Source: Hymenobacter ginkgonis
Lineage (GTDB): Bacteria > Bacteroidota > Bacteroidia > Cytophagales > Hymenobacteraceae
NCBI RefSeq assembly: GCF_009755225.1
Contig: NZ_WQKZ01000001.1
Location: 682,001 to 746,000, forward strand
Direction of reading: 5' to 3'
Length of the DNA stretch: 64,000 bases
Positions 32,299 to 41,585 of the stretch are shown piece after piece (positions within the stretch are counted from its first letter, which is position 1; every line of letters begins with the position of its first letter). The position numbers and the translations under genes are program-made. The notes under the pieces are model-generated. The model was not told the origin of the DNA and ran no database searches. It saw only the letters and a list, made by a program, of their open reading frames with translations.

Positions 32299-32494
32299 GG
32301 CCTCTCTTTCGGCAGGGTAGGGCGAAAGGTTGCGCGGGCAGGGCGGACAGGAAAGCTCATAATCGAGTTGAAACACGCGAGAAGGTATTGCCAAAAACAA
32401 GGAGGCCGCCCGCTTGCGCCATCAGGAGTAGGCCCAATAGTGCAAGCGAACGGCTTTCCTGCTCTTGGTAGAGCCTTATCCTAGTGCGGGTTGT

Positions 32495-34270
32495 CTACGC
32501 AGCTACTGCCTCCTTGCGCTCGCCAATTTGCTGGCGCCACATGGCGTAGTACAGGCCTTTTTGAGCTAGCAATTGGGCATGGCCACCTGCCTCAGCCACC
32601 TGGCCGCGTTCCAATACAAAAATGCGGTCGGCGTGTAAAATTGTGCTCAGGCGGTGGGCAATGAGCACGGTGATGTGCTGGCGCGAGCCCGACAGCTCGC
32701 GCACCGTGCGGCCAATTTCCTCTTCCGTGAGCGAGTCCAAGGCCGAGGTGGCCTCGTCGAAAACGAGGAGGGTAGGGTGGCGCAGCAGCGCGCGGGCAAT
32801 GCTGAGGCGCTGCTTTTCGCCGCCGCTCACCTTCACACCGCCCTCGCCGAGCACAGTGTCGAGGCCTTTGGGGGCGCGGGCCAGCAGCGTGTCGGCGGCG
32901 GCTTGGTGCAGGGCGCGCAGGCACTCTTCGTCGGTGGCCTGGGGTGCCACAAAGCGCAGGTTTTCGCGGATGGTGCCTGCAAAAAGCTGTGTATCCTGCG
33001 TTACGAAGCCAATTTGCTCGCGCAGCTGGTCGAGGTCTACCTCGGCGCTCGAAATGCCGTTGTAAAGAATCTCGCCCGAAAGCGGGGGGTAGAGGCCCAC
33101 CAGCAGCTTCACGAGCGTGGTTTTGCCCGAGCCGCTGGGCCCCACAAAGGCGATGGTTTCGCCCAGTTTGGCCCCAAACGAGATGCCAGCCAGCGCCGGC
33201 GCTGGCGCAGTCAAGTGCTTGAAAGTGACGTTCTCAAAGGCTAGCGTTTCGATGCGTGCCACTGCTTTGGGGTGGGTAGGCTTCACATCGCGCGGCGTGT
33301 CGAGTATCTTCTGGAAATTACCCAGCGAAGCCTCCGTTTCGCGGAAGGTGCCGATGATGGCGCCCAACTCTTGCAGCGGCCCAAAGATGGAGAACGAGTA
33401 AATGAAGAATGAAAAAAATTCGCCCAGGCTGATGTGGTTCTGCACCCGTAAATACAAGAGCAGCAAAATGATAATGTTGCGCAGCAAGTTCACAAATGTG
33501 CCCTGCACAAACGAGAGCGAGCGCAGGTAGCGCACCTTGCGCAGCTCCAGCTTGAGGATTTTGCCGGTGATGCCGTTCAGGCGCTCGGTTTCCTGCTGGG
33601 CCAGGCCGAGGCTTTTTATCAGCTCAATGTTGCGCAGGCTTTCGGTGGTAGAGCCGGCCAGCGAGGTGGTTTCGGCCACAATGGTGCGCTGAATGACCTT
33701 GATGCGCTTGCTTAGCGCGAAGCTGAGGATGCCGAGCAGCGGAATGGTGAGGAAGTAGCCGAACGCAATGGGCCAGTACACGCTAATGGCGTACCACATG
33801 ACGAAAATGATGCCGACCACAGCCGTAAACAACACGTTGACAAAGCTCTGGATAAGCTTTTCGACGTCGATGCGCACCTTTTGGAGCTTGCCCAGCGTCT
33901 CGCCCGAGCGCTGGTCCTCAAACACCTGGTAGGGCAGGTCGAGCGAGTGGCGCAGGCCGTCGGAGTACATCTGCGCGCCCAGCCGCTGGGTGATGACGTT
34001 GACGTAGTAATCCTGAAAGTTCTTGGCGATGCGCGACACCATCGCTACCCCCAACATGATGGATAACAGTGGGATAGCCTCCCAGAAAAAGGGCCAAAAC
34101 GATACCAGCCGCATCCCGTGAACGTCGGGGTACTTGGCCGTAAAATTATCAACCAGCTTGCGGAAGAAGTAGGGGTCGAGCAGCGAGAATATCTGGTTGA
34201 CAGCCGCCAGCACAAGGGCCAGCACCAGCAAGCCCCAGTAACGGCGCAGGTAAGAATAAAGCAGTTGCAT
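32495..34270 (-). CDS. ABC exporter, fused permease and ATPase
   Basis: A 591-residue half-transporter of the MsbA/multidrug type. Six membrane helices cover residues about 10-310; the nucleotide-binding domain follows with Walker A GPSGSGKTT, Q-loop FVTQDTQLF, signature VSGGEKQRLS, Walker B LLVFDEATSALD and switch His in IAHRL. It should work as a homodimer to export lipids or drugs. The start at 34270 was chosen because the upstream part of the open frame is translated from palindrome copy 5 and is not protein. It is downstream of DoxX and the RND operon in the same orientation. Confidence 0.93.
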   Translation of the reverse strand: MQLLYSYLRRYWGLLVLALVLAAVNQIFSLLDPYFFRKLVDNFTAKYPDVHGMRLVSFWPFFWEAIPLLSIMLGVAMVSRIAKNFQDYYVNVITQRLGAQMYSDGLRHSLDLPYQVFEDQRSGETLGKLQKVRIDVEKLIQSFVNVLFTAVVGIIFVMWYAISVYWPIAFGYFLTIPLLGILSFALSKRIKVIQRTIVAETTSLAGSTTESLRNIELIKSLGLAQQETERLNGITGKILKLELRKVRYLRSLSFVQGTFVNLLRNIIILLLLYLRVQNHISLGEFFSFFIYSFSIFGPLQELGAIIGTFRETEASLGNFQKILDTPRDVKPTHPKAVARIETLAFENVTFKHLTAPAPALAGISFGAKLGETIAFVGPSGSGKTTLVKLLVGLYPPLSGEILYNGISSAEVDLDQLREQIGFVTQDTQLFAGTIRENLRFVAPQATDEECLRALHQAAADTLLARAPKGLDTVLGEGGVKVSGGEKQRLSIARALLRHPTLLVFDEATSALDSLTEEEIGRTVRELSGSRQHITVLIAHRLSTILHADRIFVLERGQVAEAGGHAQLLAQKGLYYAMWRQQIGERKEAVAA

Positions 34271-34280
34271 AGAATACAGG

Positions 34281-34369
34281 AGAACGTCATGCTGAGCCGG
34301 CCGAAGCATCTCGCTCGCATCATTCAACGAGGCGAGCGAGATGCTTCGGCCGGCTCAGCATGACGTTCT
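34281..34369. repeat. Interspersed palindrome, copy 5
   Basis: Perfect 38-bp arms starting AGAACGTCATGCTGAGCCGG and going through CGAAGCATCTCGCTCGC, with only a 13-base loop. Between two co-directional minus-strand genes: DoxX (stop 21 bases away) and the ABC exporter (start 10 bases away). So close to the start codon, the hairpin would be part of the exporter's leader if transcription runs through. Confidence 0.92.
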
Positions 34370-34390
34370 TTGGGTTTATTTAAATAAAGC

Positions 34391-34759
34391 TTATGCTGCC
34401 AGTGTCGTCGGGCGCCGCAGCACCAGCACCACTACCAGTAGCACGAGTAGTACCAGGGCCGGTACCCCCTTGGCCAGGCCGCCCGGAATCTTGGTGGCGT
34501 GCAGGTATACGGCACCTATCATAATGATAATCAGCCCCAAGGCAGCTGGGCGCACAAAACGCAGCAAGAGCAAGCCAATTCCGCCGAGTACCTCCGCACT
34601 CGCAATGAGGTAAAGCATCCAGCCGGGAAAGCCCATGCTGATAAAACCTTTCACCGCTTCATCGAGGTGCAGAAACTTGCTAATGCCCGAAGCGGTGAAG
34701 GCAAAGGCCAGCAAGGCTTGCAGTATCCAGGCAACGGTATTGCGGGTAGAGACAGACAT
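34391..34759 (-). CDS. DoxX family membrane protein
   Basis: A 122-residue protein with four hydrophobic helices (about 8-28, 45-65, 68-87, 96-115), matching the small DoxX/DoxD-like family (DoxX-like type). The first helix has the typical FTASGISKF segment. The family has loose links to thiosulfate-quinone oxidoreduction and membrane redox stress, but no active-site residue can be named. It is 81 bases downstream of the outer-membrane efflux gene. A CTACCCCC motif lies right before its ATG. Confidence 0.82.
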   Translation of the reverse strand: MSVSTRNTVAWILQALLAFAFTASGISKFLHLDEAVKGFISMGFPGWMLYLIASAEVLGGIGLLLLRFVRPAALGLIIIMIGAVYLHATKIPGGLAKGVPALVLLVLLVVVLVLRRPTTLAA

Positions 34760-34840
34760 GGGGAAGGGGGTAGGAGTGGAGCTTCAAACTTAACTCAGTA
34801 CCTCGCAAATGGTTGTGGCCAACTGGCCTACCCCCACCTT

Positions 34841-36388
34841 TTACTGCCAGCCGCCGCCCAGCGCGCGCACCAGCTGCACCGCGGCGCGGAGCTGGGTCGT
34901 TTGGGTTTGCACCACCAAGCGAGCGGCGTCGAGGGTTTGGCGGTCGGCATCGACCACAGCAAAATAGTCGATGAGGCCACGGCGGTAGCGCTCCAGCGTG
35001 AGGCGGCCGGCCAGCCGGGCGGCGGTGAGGGCACGCTGCTGGGCGGCAAGCTGGGCTTCGCTGGCGCGCACGTCGGCCAGGGCGGTTTCTACTTCTTCGT
35101 AGGCCGTGAGGGCCGTGCTTTGGTACACCGACTCCGACTCGCGGCCTTGGGCACGGGCCAGTTGCTCGGCCCCGCGCAGGCGGCCCCCGTCGAAGAGCGG
35201 AATATTGAAGCCACCGCCCACGTAATAGGTTAGGCCATCGCCCACCTTGGGCAAATCGCCGATGCTGGTAGTCTGCGGGCCGATGTAGCCGTTGAGCAGC
35301 AGGGTAGGCAAGCGGTTGAGGCGGGCCTGCTTGGCGCGCAGGTCGGCGGCGGCCAGTAAGCGCTCCTGGCGACGCAGGTCGGGCCGGCGCGTGAGCAGGC
35401 TGGCGGGCAGCGTGGCTGGAATGCTAGGCAGCGGCGGCAGCAACTGGGCCACGGCGGCGCTCACCGGGGCCGCCTGGTTGCGGCTCAGCGGCAGCGCGCT
35501 TTGGTAGCTCACCGAGTCAGGCGCCAGCGAGCGCAGCGCAAAGCTGCTGGCTGGCCGCCCCGTCAGCGTGGCCAGCGAAGCCACAAGCCCGGCGCGTTGG
35601 CGGCGCAACTCAATGGCGCTGGCCTCGACGTTGGCCAGCTCAGTTTCGGCCCGGCGCACGCCAATTTCATTGTCAACCCCCGCCTGGAAGCGCGAGTTGG
35701 TCAGTTGCACGTTGTAGCGGCGAGCCTGCCGGGCACTGTCGAGCACGAGTAGCTCGGCGTCGAGACCGCGCAAACTGAAATACGTATTGCCGACGTCGCC
35801 CGATACGGACAGGCGCACGGCTTGCTCGTCGGCCTCGCTGGCCTGCTCGGTGGCCTGGGCGGCCTGGGCCCCGCGCCGCAACCGGCCCCACAGGTCAACT
35901 TCGTAGTTGACGTTTAGCGGCACGTAAAACTGCGTTTGGGGTATTGCTGTGGCCGGAATAAGCGACGACTGCACTGGCCGCAACCCCGACAACTGGGAGT
36001 GAAACGCCGACGGCGCCAGCGCTATTACCGGCGACCGCTGGGCCTCCGCAATGCGCAACTGCGCGCGCGCCTGGTCGAGGCGGGCCAGCGCGGCGCGCGT
36101 CGTAAAGTTGAGGGCCGACGCCTGGTTTTCGAGTCGCGTGAAGGTGGTATCGTTAAAAACCGTCCACCAAACTGGCAGGGTAGGCACTTGGCGCAACTGG
36201 CGCGCCGTGTCGGCGGGGGCAAGTGGCACCGGCACTTCGGCGCGGCCCCGGCCGAGCGAGTCCACGGCGCCGGTGTTTTTAAACGCCGTGGGTACGGGCA
36301 CGGCAGGCGGGTTGTACTGGTAGTGCGTGGCAGCGCAGCCACCCAGGCCCAGCGCCAGCAAACCTATTGAAACAGAAGAAGAACGCAT
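34841..36388 (-). CDS. RND efflux outer membrane factor (OprM/NodT family lipoprotein)
   Basis: A 515-residue TolC-like outer-membrane channel. The lipoprotein leader ends in LGGC (Cys18). The two OEP repeats are visible, with long helices (TTRAALARLDQARAQLRIAEAQRSP, residues about 95-120, and the second half from about 310) and beta-barrel strands (FYVPLNVNYEVDLWGRLRRG; TYYVGGGFNIPLFDGGRLRG). It would form the trimeric exit duct of the tripartite pump encoded upstream on the same strand. Confidence 0.92.
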   Translation of the reverse strand: MRSSSVSIGLLALGLGGCAATHYQYNPPAVPVPTAFKNTGAVDSLGRGRAEVPVPLAPADTARQLRQVPTLPVWWTVFNDTTFTRLENQASALNFTTRAALARLDQARAQLRIAEAQRSPVIALAPSAFHSQLSGLRPVQSSLIPATAIPQTQFYVPLNVNYEVDLWGRLRRGAQAAQATEQASEADEQAVRLSVSGDVGNTYFSLRGLDAELLVLDSARQARRYNVQLTNSRFQAGVDNEIGVRRAETELANVEASAIELRRQRAGLVASLATLTGRPASSFALRSLAPDSVSYQSALPLSRNQAAPVSAAVAQLLPPLPSIPATLPASLLTRRPDLRRQERLLAAADLRAKQARLNRLPTLLLNGYIGPQTTSIGDLPKVGDGLTYYVGGGFNIPLFDGGRLRGAEQLARAQGRESESVYQSTALTAYEEVETALADVRASEAQLAAQQRALTAARLAGRLTLERYRRGLIDYFAVVDADRQTLDAARLVVQTQTTQLRAAVQLVRALGGGWQ

Positions 36389-36423
36389 CTAGAAAGCAAA
36401 TCAGGATAGAAGTAAGGCTGGGT

Positions 36424-36488
36424 CTCCGGGGTGATGCGGCCCTACCCCCCGCAGTTGGCGAGAGGGGTAGGGCCGCATCACCCCGGAG
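36424..36488. terminator. Intercistronic hairpin between adaptor and outer membrane factor genes
   Basis: Perfect 25-bp stem (CTCCGGGGTGATGCGGCCCTACCCC and complement) with a 15-base loop. It contains the CCCTACCCC motif in the stem. No strong T-run, so it may lower but not stop transcription, or protect the mRNA end, within the efflux operon. Confidence 0.65.
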
Positions 36489-36504
36489 GCCGGCCTTCTA
36501 AAAA

Positions 36505-37701
36505 CTACTTTGCCAGCGGCGACGACACGCGGGGCGCGTCGGGGTCGTTGGGGCGGGGCGCGGCGGGGGGAGGACCGGCTGGTTTTTGGGGCGCTTCGGC
36601 TTGTTTGCTGTTCACGGCTAAGCCTTCGGTTAGGTTTTCGCCGGGGTTAATAACCAGCATCTCGCCGCCTTTTAAGCCTTGCGTTACTTCGAGGTTCGAG
36701 CCAAAGTCGCGGCCTACTACGATGGGCTGAAAGTGAATCTTGCCATCCTGCACCAGCACTACTTTCTGCTCTACACCGCTAGGCACCAGCGCGTTGGCCG
36801 AAATCAGCACAGAAGGGGCCGTTTGGGGCAAGTCGAAGCGCACCTGCCCGTAGGTACCGGGCCGTAGCTGCCGGCTGCGGTTGGGCAGGCGTACTTCGGT
36901 GCGCAGGGTGCGGGTTTGGGGGTCGAGGGCTTCGGCATCGCGGGCTACAATTCCTTGGAACGGCTTAGTCGGAAACTCCGGCACTAGTACCTGGGCCTTG
37001 AGGCCCCGCCGAATGCTCGGCACAAAGTTCTGCGGCACGTCCACGAAGGCGCGCAGCGTATCGGTTTGCTCTACCTTAAACAGTTGCGTGCCCGTGGCGT
37101 TGCCGCCCGTTACGAGGGTGCCTACCTCCACATTACGCTGGGTTACGGTGCCATCAAAAGGCGCAATTACCTGGCGGAATGAGCGTTGGGCTTGCAGCTG
37201 CCGCACGGCGGCCTGCTGGGCCGAATACTGGGCCCGGCCCGCATCCAGCTCTTGCTTTGAGATGGCGCCCGGCAGGCTCACGCTCTGCAAGCGGCCAAAC
37301 GAAGTGCGGGCCAGCTCTAGGTTGGCCTGGGCTTGGGCTATCTGCTGGTCAATCTCGGGGGTAGTGATGGTAGCCAGCACTTGGCCGCGGCGCACGTGCT
37401 GGCCAATGTCGCTGGTCCAGCTTTGCACAAAGCCGTTGACGCGAGCAAACAAGAAGGTTTCGTGGTTCGACCGCAAATCGGCGGGCAGCGTAACGCTGGT
37501 CATGTTCGGCGAAGCCTTGGCTGGCTGCACTGTCACTACGGGTTTGGCGTTGTTCTGGGTCGTTGCAGCTTCGTCGCGGGTTCGGTCTTTCTTAAGGCGA
37601 GGGAGCAGGCCGAGCAAAAACAGCGCGCCAAATACCACGAGCAGAATCAGGATAACCAGCCAAAAGCGGCCGCTGCCGCTGTTTCTTTCTTCGGTTGACA
37701 T
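36505..37701 (-). CDS. RND efflux periplasmic adaptor (membrane fusion protein)
   Basis: A 398-residue HlyD/AcrA-type adaptor. One N-terminal membrane helix (about residues 12-32) anchors it. The lipoyl halves (VRRGQVLATITTPEIDQQIAQ and QVIAPFDGTVTQRNVEVGTLV) flank a helical hairpin, followed by a beta-barrel domain and a membrane-proximal domain. A Pro-rich tail (PAGPPPAAPRPNDPDAP) follows. It links the permease to the outer-membrane factor. Confidence 0.93.
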   Translation of the reverse strand: MSTEERNSGSGRFWLVILILLVVFGALFLLGLLPRLKKDRTRDEAATTQNNAKPVVTVQPAKASPNMTSVTLPADLRSNHETFLFARVNGFVQSWTSDIGQHVRRGQVLATITTPEIDQQIAQAQANLELARTSFGRLQSVSLPGAISKQELDAGRAQYSAQQAAVRQLQAQRSFRQVIAPFDGTVTQRNVEVGTLVTGGNATGTQLFKVEQTDTLRAFVDVPQNFVPSIRRGLKAQVLVPEFPTKPFQGIVARDAEALDPQTRTLRTEVRLPNRSRQLRPGTYGQVRFDLPQTAPSVLISANALVPSGVEQKVVLVQDGKIHFQPIVVGRDFGSNLEVTQGLKGGEMLVINPGENLTEGLAVNSKQAEAPQKPAGPPPAAPRPNDPDAPRVSSPLAK

Positions 37702-37810
37702 TAATATAGTAGAGTAAGGTGCAGCGGCGGCTGCGAAAAAGCCACTTCCGCCCGCCAGTGAACAAGTAGCGGGAATTCGGGAAAGCGACAGAAAGGGTTT
37801 CGGAAATAAG

Positions 37811-37859
37811 CAGGGGGTAGGGGCCGCCCCACTACTAGCAGGCGCGGCCCCTACCCCTG
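37811..37859. terminator. Intercistronic hairpin between permease and adaptor genes, motif-based
   Basis: Stem CAGGGGGTAGGGGCCG / CGGCCCCTACCCCTG (about 15-16 bp, one mismatch) with an 18-base loop, directly after the permease stop. Again built from the GGGGGTAGGG motif. Position within an operon suggests mRNA processing or partial termination. Confidence 0.6.
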
Positions 37860-40800
37860 CTAAGCGACTTGCGCCTGCTTTTCGGTTTCGGCTTCAGCCG
37901 GCTGCTCCTCTTTCTTTTTCAGATAAGAGAACATAATCGGCACGAAGAACAGGGTAGTAACCGTAGCTAGCATGAGGCCACCAATTACGGCGCGGCCGAG
38001 CGGGGCATTCTGCTCGCCACCCTCGCCCATGCCCAGCGACATAGGGAGCAGGCCAATAATCATGGCTAGGGCCGTCATCAGTACTGGCCGCAGGCGGGTG
38101 AAGCCAGCGTCGAGCGCCGCATCGCGCGGGTCGAGGTCGGGTTCTTCCTCGCGGCGCTCGTTGGCAAAAGTCACGAGCAGAATGGAGTTGGCCGTTGCTA
38201 CCCCAATGCACATAATGGCGCCCATCAGCGCGGGCACGCTCAGCGTAGTTTGGGTGATGAAGAGCATCCATAGGATGCCCGCCAACGCGCCCGGCAATGC
38301 CGTGATGATGATGAGCGGGTCGAGCCAGCTCTGGAAGTTTACGGCCATCAGCAAGTAAACCAGCAAGATGGCGCCCGCTACCCCCAGGCCTAGGCCAATG
38401 AAGGACGTGCGCATCGATTCCGACTGGCCGCGCAGAATAATGGTCGTGCCCTTAGGCGCTTGCTTCTGCGCCTCCGCAATCACCTTGCGAATGTCATTGC
38501 TGACGCCGCCTAGGTCGCGCTGGCTCACGCTGGCGTACAGGTCCACGGTACGCTGGATGTTGTAATCCGACGCTACGGCGGTTGTTTCGGTGCGGCGCAG
38601 CTGGGCAAAGCTGGTGAGTAGCTGCGGGTTGGGCTGCGCAGCGCCCGTCACCGTGATGTTGCCTACCTCATCGAGGTTGGCCAGTTGGTTGGGAGGCGTT
38701 TGCACGGCTACCGTATAGTTTACGCCGTTTTGGGGGTTCAGCCACTGGTTTGGGCTTGTTTGGGTGCTCGATGACAAGTTAACTAGCACGTTGTTGGCGA
38801 TGTCGCGCTGAGTTAGGCCGGCCTGCTGGGCACGTACCCGGTCGATATCGAGCCGAATCTGCGGCTGGTCAAACGCCTGGTAGATAAAGGCATCTACTAC
38901 CCCCGAGATAGGCGTTATTTTCTTTTTAAGCTCCCCGGCAATGCGCTGGTTAGCTGCCTTGTCGCGGCCCGTTACCTGGATGTCAATCGGCGCGGGCAGG
39001 CCGAAGTTCAGGGTCTGGTTCACAATGTCGGCCGGCTGGAAGAAGATAATCAGGTCGGGATACTGCTTATGAATCCGCCGGCGAATCTCCTCGATGTACT
39101 CGCCCGTGGGACCGTGCTCTTCGTGCATGCTCACCAAAATCTCGCCGTCGCCGGCCCCAATAGTCGGGTTATCGCTGAGCAAGAGGTTGATAGGAATAGC
39201 CGGCAAACCAATATTATCAAGCACCAAATCAAGTTCCTCCTTCGGAATTACTTGCTTGATAACTTCCTCTACCTGCCGGAAGCGGCGTTCGGTCTCCTCT
39301 ACCCGCGTGCCGGTAGGTACCCGGATGTGCAGGCGCAACTGGCCAGCATCCACGGTCGGGAAGAAGTTTTGCCCAATGAACGGATACAGCCCCAGCGAAC
39401 CGATGAAGAGCACGGCAAAGGCCGTCACTACTTTTTTGCGGTTGTCTAAAGCCCAATCGAGCGCACCCGTGTACTTGGCCCGAAACTTCTCGAACTGGTG
39501 CTCAAATCCCGTGTGAATGCGCCATACCCAGCTCTGAGTAATGCCTTTGCTGGCTTTGCGCTCGGCATCGGTGATGGCGGGCTCGGCTTCTTCCTCGGGC
39601 GTGCCGCTGGGGTGCGCGTGCTCGAACTGCTCGCGCTGAATGCGGGCCAAGTCACGCTCAGTTTGGCTTACCTCGCGACCGTTGCGGAAGTGAGCGCTTG
39701 GCACTTCTTCCTCTTCTTGGGCGTGGTAAATAGGCAACTCCTTGCGCAGCAAGTACATGACCAGGGTAGGCACCAGCGTCCGGCTCAGGATGTACGAAGC
39801 CAGCATAGCAAAAATAACGGCTGTGGCCAGCGGGGCAAAAATAGCCGATGCTACTCCCCCCAAGAAAAACACCGGCACAAACACAATGCAAATAGCTAGC
39901 GTCGCCACCAGGGCAGGGGTAGCAATCTGCTGCGCCCCGTCGAGGATGCTGCGTTTTAGCCCTTTCTTCTGGCCCATATTGCGGTGGATGTTCTCGATTT
40001 CCACCGTCGCGTCATCCACCAGAATACCTACGGCCAGCGATAGGCCACCCAGCGTCATAATATTCAAGGTCTGCCCCAAGATATTCATGACGATAATGCT
40101 AACCAGAATCGACAGCGGAATACTAACGGCGATAATAAGCGTGGAACGCCACGAACCCAGAAATAGCAAAATCATGAGCGCCGTGAGCCCTGCCGCAATG
40201 CTGGCCTCAATAATAACGCCCTTGATACTGGCCCGCACGAAGAACGACTGGTCGAACAACAATTTGATATTCAAGGCTGGAGGAGCGTTAGCCTGAATAT
40301 TAGGCAGCACTTGCTTAATCTTGTCGATAATAGCTAGTGTCGAGGCCGAACCACTTTTCAGAATCGGGATAATGGCCGTGCGGCGGCCGTTTTGGCGCAC
40401 CACGTTTTGCTGCACGGCCGCCCCTTCGTGCACAAAAGCCACGTCGCGGATGTACACCGTAGTGCCGTCGGGCGTGGTTTTGATGGGCAAGTCGTTAAGC
40501 GTGGCAACCGCCTCGGGGCTGGAGTTTAGCCGCACGTCGTACTCGCGGGTACCAATTTTGGCCGAACCAGCTGGAATAATAACGTTCTGGGCCAGTAGGG
40601 TATTCACTACATCGTTGCCGCTGAGACCTTTACCCGCCAGCTTCTCGGGGTCAAGGTCCACCATTATTTGTTTCGGCTTGCCGCCATTAGGCAGCAACAC
40701 CGAGGCGCCCTGCACAACTGCCAAGCCCGGCCGAATAAAGGCATTGGCAGCGTCGAACAAGTCCGACTCCCCCAACGTCTCCGAACTAAGCGAAGTTTGT

Positions 40801-41219
40801 GCAATCGGCACGTTAGAAGCCGAGTAGCGAATAATCAGGGGCGGCGTAATACCGGGGGGCAGCACCCGCAGCAGCGTCTGGGTAATGGCCGTGAGCTGCG
40901 CCACGCCCGCATCGGGGTCTGAGCCAGGCTGAAAAAAGACCTTAATCAAGCCAATGCCTTTAAGGCTTTGGCTCTCTTGGTGCTCTACGTTGGCAACGGT
41001 GGTGGTAACGGCCCGCTCCACTGGCACCACAATACGCTGGTTCATTTCTTCGGGCGAAATGCCTGAATAAGTCCACACAATACCCACAACCGGAATCGGA
41101 ATGTCGGGGAAAATATCCACCGCCATGCGTTGGATTGTTAACACTCCGCCAATTAAGATGAGCAGCGCCATCACCACGAAGGTATAAGGCCGTGCTAGAG
41201 CTAACCGTACTATCCACAT
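37860..41219 (-). CDS. RND efflux transporter permease (AcrB/HAE1-like)
   Basis: A 1119-residue inner-membrane RND pump with the expected two sets of helices. The N-terminal helix region MWIVRLALARPYTFVVMALL and FPDIPIPVVGIVWTYSG are family-typical. In the fourth helix region GILVDDATVEIENIHRN keeps the Asp pair used for proton movement. In the tenth helix the canonical Lys of GxxxKNxIL is replaced: GVATANSILLVTFANE, a form seen in one subfamily of RND permeases. A charged insert of about 70 residues (QEEEEVPSAHFRNGREVSQTERDL) lies between the halves and accounts for the greater length. Substrate unknown; it heads the efflux operon and the region upstream holds an AT-rich dyad. Confidence 0.93.
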   Translation of the reverse strand: MWIVRLALARPYTFVVMALLILIGGVLTIQRMAVDIFPDIPIPVVGIVWTYSGISPEEMNQRIVVPVERAVTTTVANVEHQESQSLKGIGLIKVFFQPGSDPDAGVAQLTAITQTLLRVLPPGITPPLIIRYSASNVPIAQTSLSSETLGESDLFDAANAFIRPGLAVVQGASVLLPNGGKPKQIMVDLDPEKLAGKGLSGNDVVNTLLAQNVIIPAGSAKIGTREYDVRLNSSPEAVATLNDLPIKTTPDGTTVYIRDVAFVHEGAAVQQNVVRQNGRRTAIIPILKSGSASTLAIIDKIKQVLPNIQANAPPALNIKLLFDQSFFVRASIKGVIIEASIAAGLTALMILLFLGSWRSTLIIAVSIPLSILVSIIVMNILGQTLNIMTLGGLSLAVGILVDDATVEIENIHRNMGQKKGLKRSILDGAQQIATPALVATLAICIVFVPVFFLGGVASAIFAPLATAVIFAMLASYILSRTLVPTLVMYLLRKELPIYHAQEEEEVPSAHFRNGREVSQTERDLARIQREQFEHAHPSGTPEEEAEPAITDAERKASKGITQSWVWRIHTGFEHQFEKFRAKYTGALDWALDNRKKVVTAFAVLFIGSLGLYPFIGQNFFPTVDAGQLRLHIRVPTGTRVEETERRFRQVEEVIKQVIPKEELDLVLDNIGLPAIPINLLLSDNPTIGAGDGEILVSMHEEHGPTGEYIEEIRRRIHKQYPDLIIFFQPADIVNQTLNFGLPAPIDIQVTGRDKAANQRIAGELKKKITPISGVVDAFIYQAFDQPQIRLDIDRVRAQQAGLTQRDIANNVLVNLSSSTQTSPNQWLNPQNGVNYTVAVQTPPNQLANLDEVGNITVTGAAQPNPQLLTSFAQLRRTETTAVASDYNIQRTVDLYASVSQRDLGGVSNDIRKVIAEAQKQAPKGTTIILRGQSESMRTSFIGLGLGVAGAILLVYLLMAVNFQSWLDPLIIITALPGALAGILWMLFITQTTLSVPALMGAIMCIGVATANSILLVTFANERREEEPDLDPRDAALDAGFTRLRPVLMTALAMIIGLLPMSLGMGEGGEQNAPLGRAVIGGLMLATVTTLFFVPIMFSYLKKKEEQPAEAETEKQAQVA

Positions 41220-41361
41220 ATTTTGCCCTCAGGCTCACGCCCAAGTCACTCGTTCAACAATAAAACCCCTACTACCAACGCCCGAATTCTACACCTAAAC
41301 TACTTCTAGCCGCGAATGGTTGTCGCAGCTGTTCAATTAAAATGATACTAGTAGCCAGTGC

Positions 41362-41391
41362 GAAGTGATTCATTATTAATTCATTCACTTC
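41362..41391. promoter_or_regulatory. AT-rich dyad upstream of the RND operon, candidate operator
   Basis: GAAGTGA (41362-41368) and TCACTTC (41385-41391) are exact inverted repeats around a 16-base AT-rich core that has two direct TTCATT copies. It is 143 bases before the permease ATG. Size and symmetry fit a TetR-, MarR- or LysR-type operator, but no such regulator gene is next to it in this window. Confidence 0.35.
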
Positions 41392-41535
41392 AGCCTATAA
41401 GCGCACTAGGTTGGGTGGGGTAGGGAAAAGCCAGCCGGCCAGAACGATAAAAACAATAGACTCCGGCGCAACGCTACCGTTGCAGCCTACCCCCCAATTG
41501 ACAGCTTTCTGGCAGCTAGTAACTGAATAACAGGC

Positions 41536-41568
41536 AAAAAAAAACCCCTCCCGAAGGGAGAGGTTTTT
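41536..41568 (-). terminator. Terminator of the general stress protein gene
   Basis: On the minus strand: AACCTCTCCC-TTC-GGGAGGGGTT, one mismatch, followed by at least eight Ts. It starts 20 bases after the stop of the gene at 41586. Confidence 0.88.
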
Positions 41569-41585
41569 AAAATTATCCTAGCGAA

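Larger units (their letters stand above)
41220..41585. other. 366-base intergenic region: efflux-operon leader and stress-protein terminator
   Basis: No protein gene is visible. It holds, in order, the leader of the RND permease (minus strand), an AT-rich dyad at 41362-41391, two copies of the GGGG(G)TAGG motif (about 41412 and 41487), and the minus-strand terminator at 41536-41568. The stretch 41330-41400 is much more AT-rich than its neighbours and probably holds the promoter of the pump operon. Confidence 0.5.
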
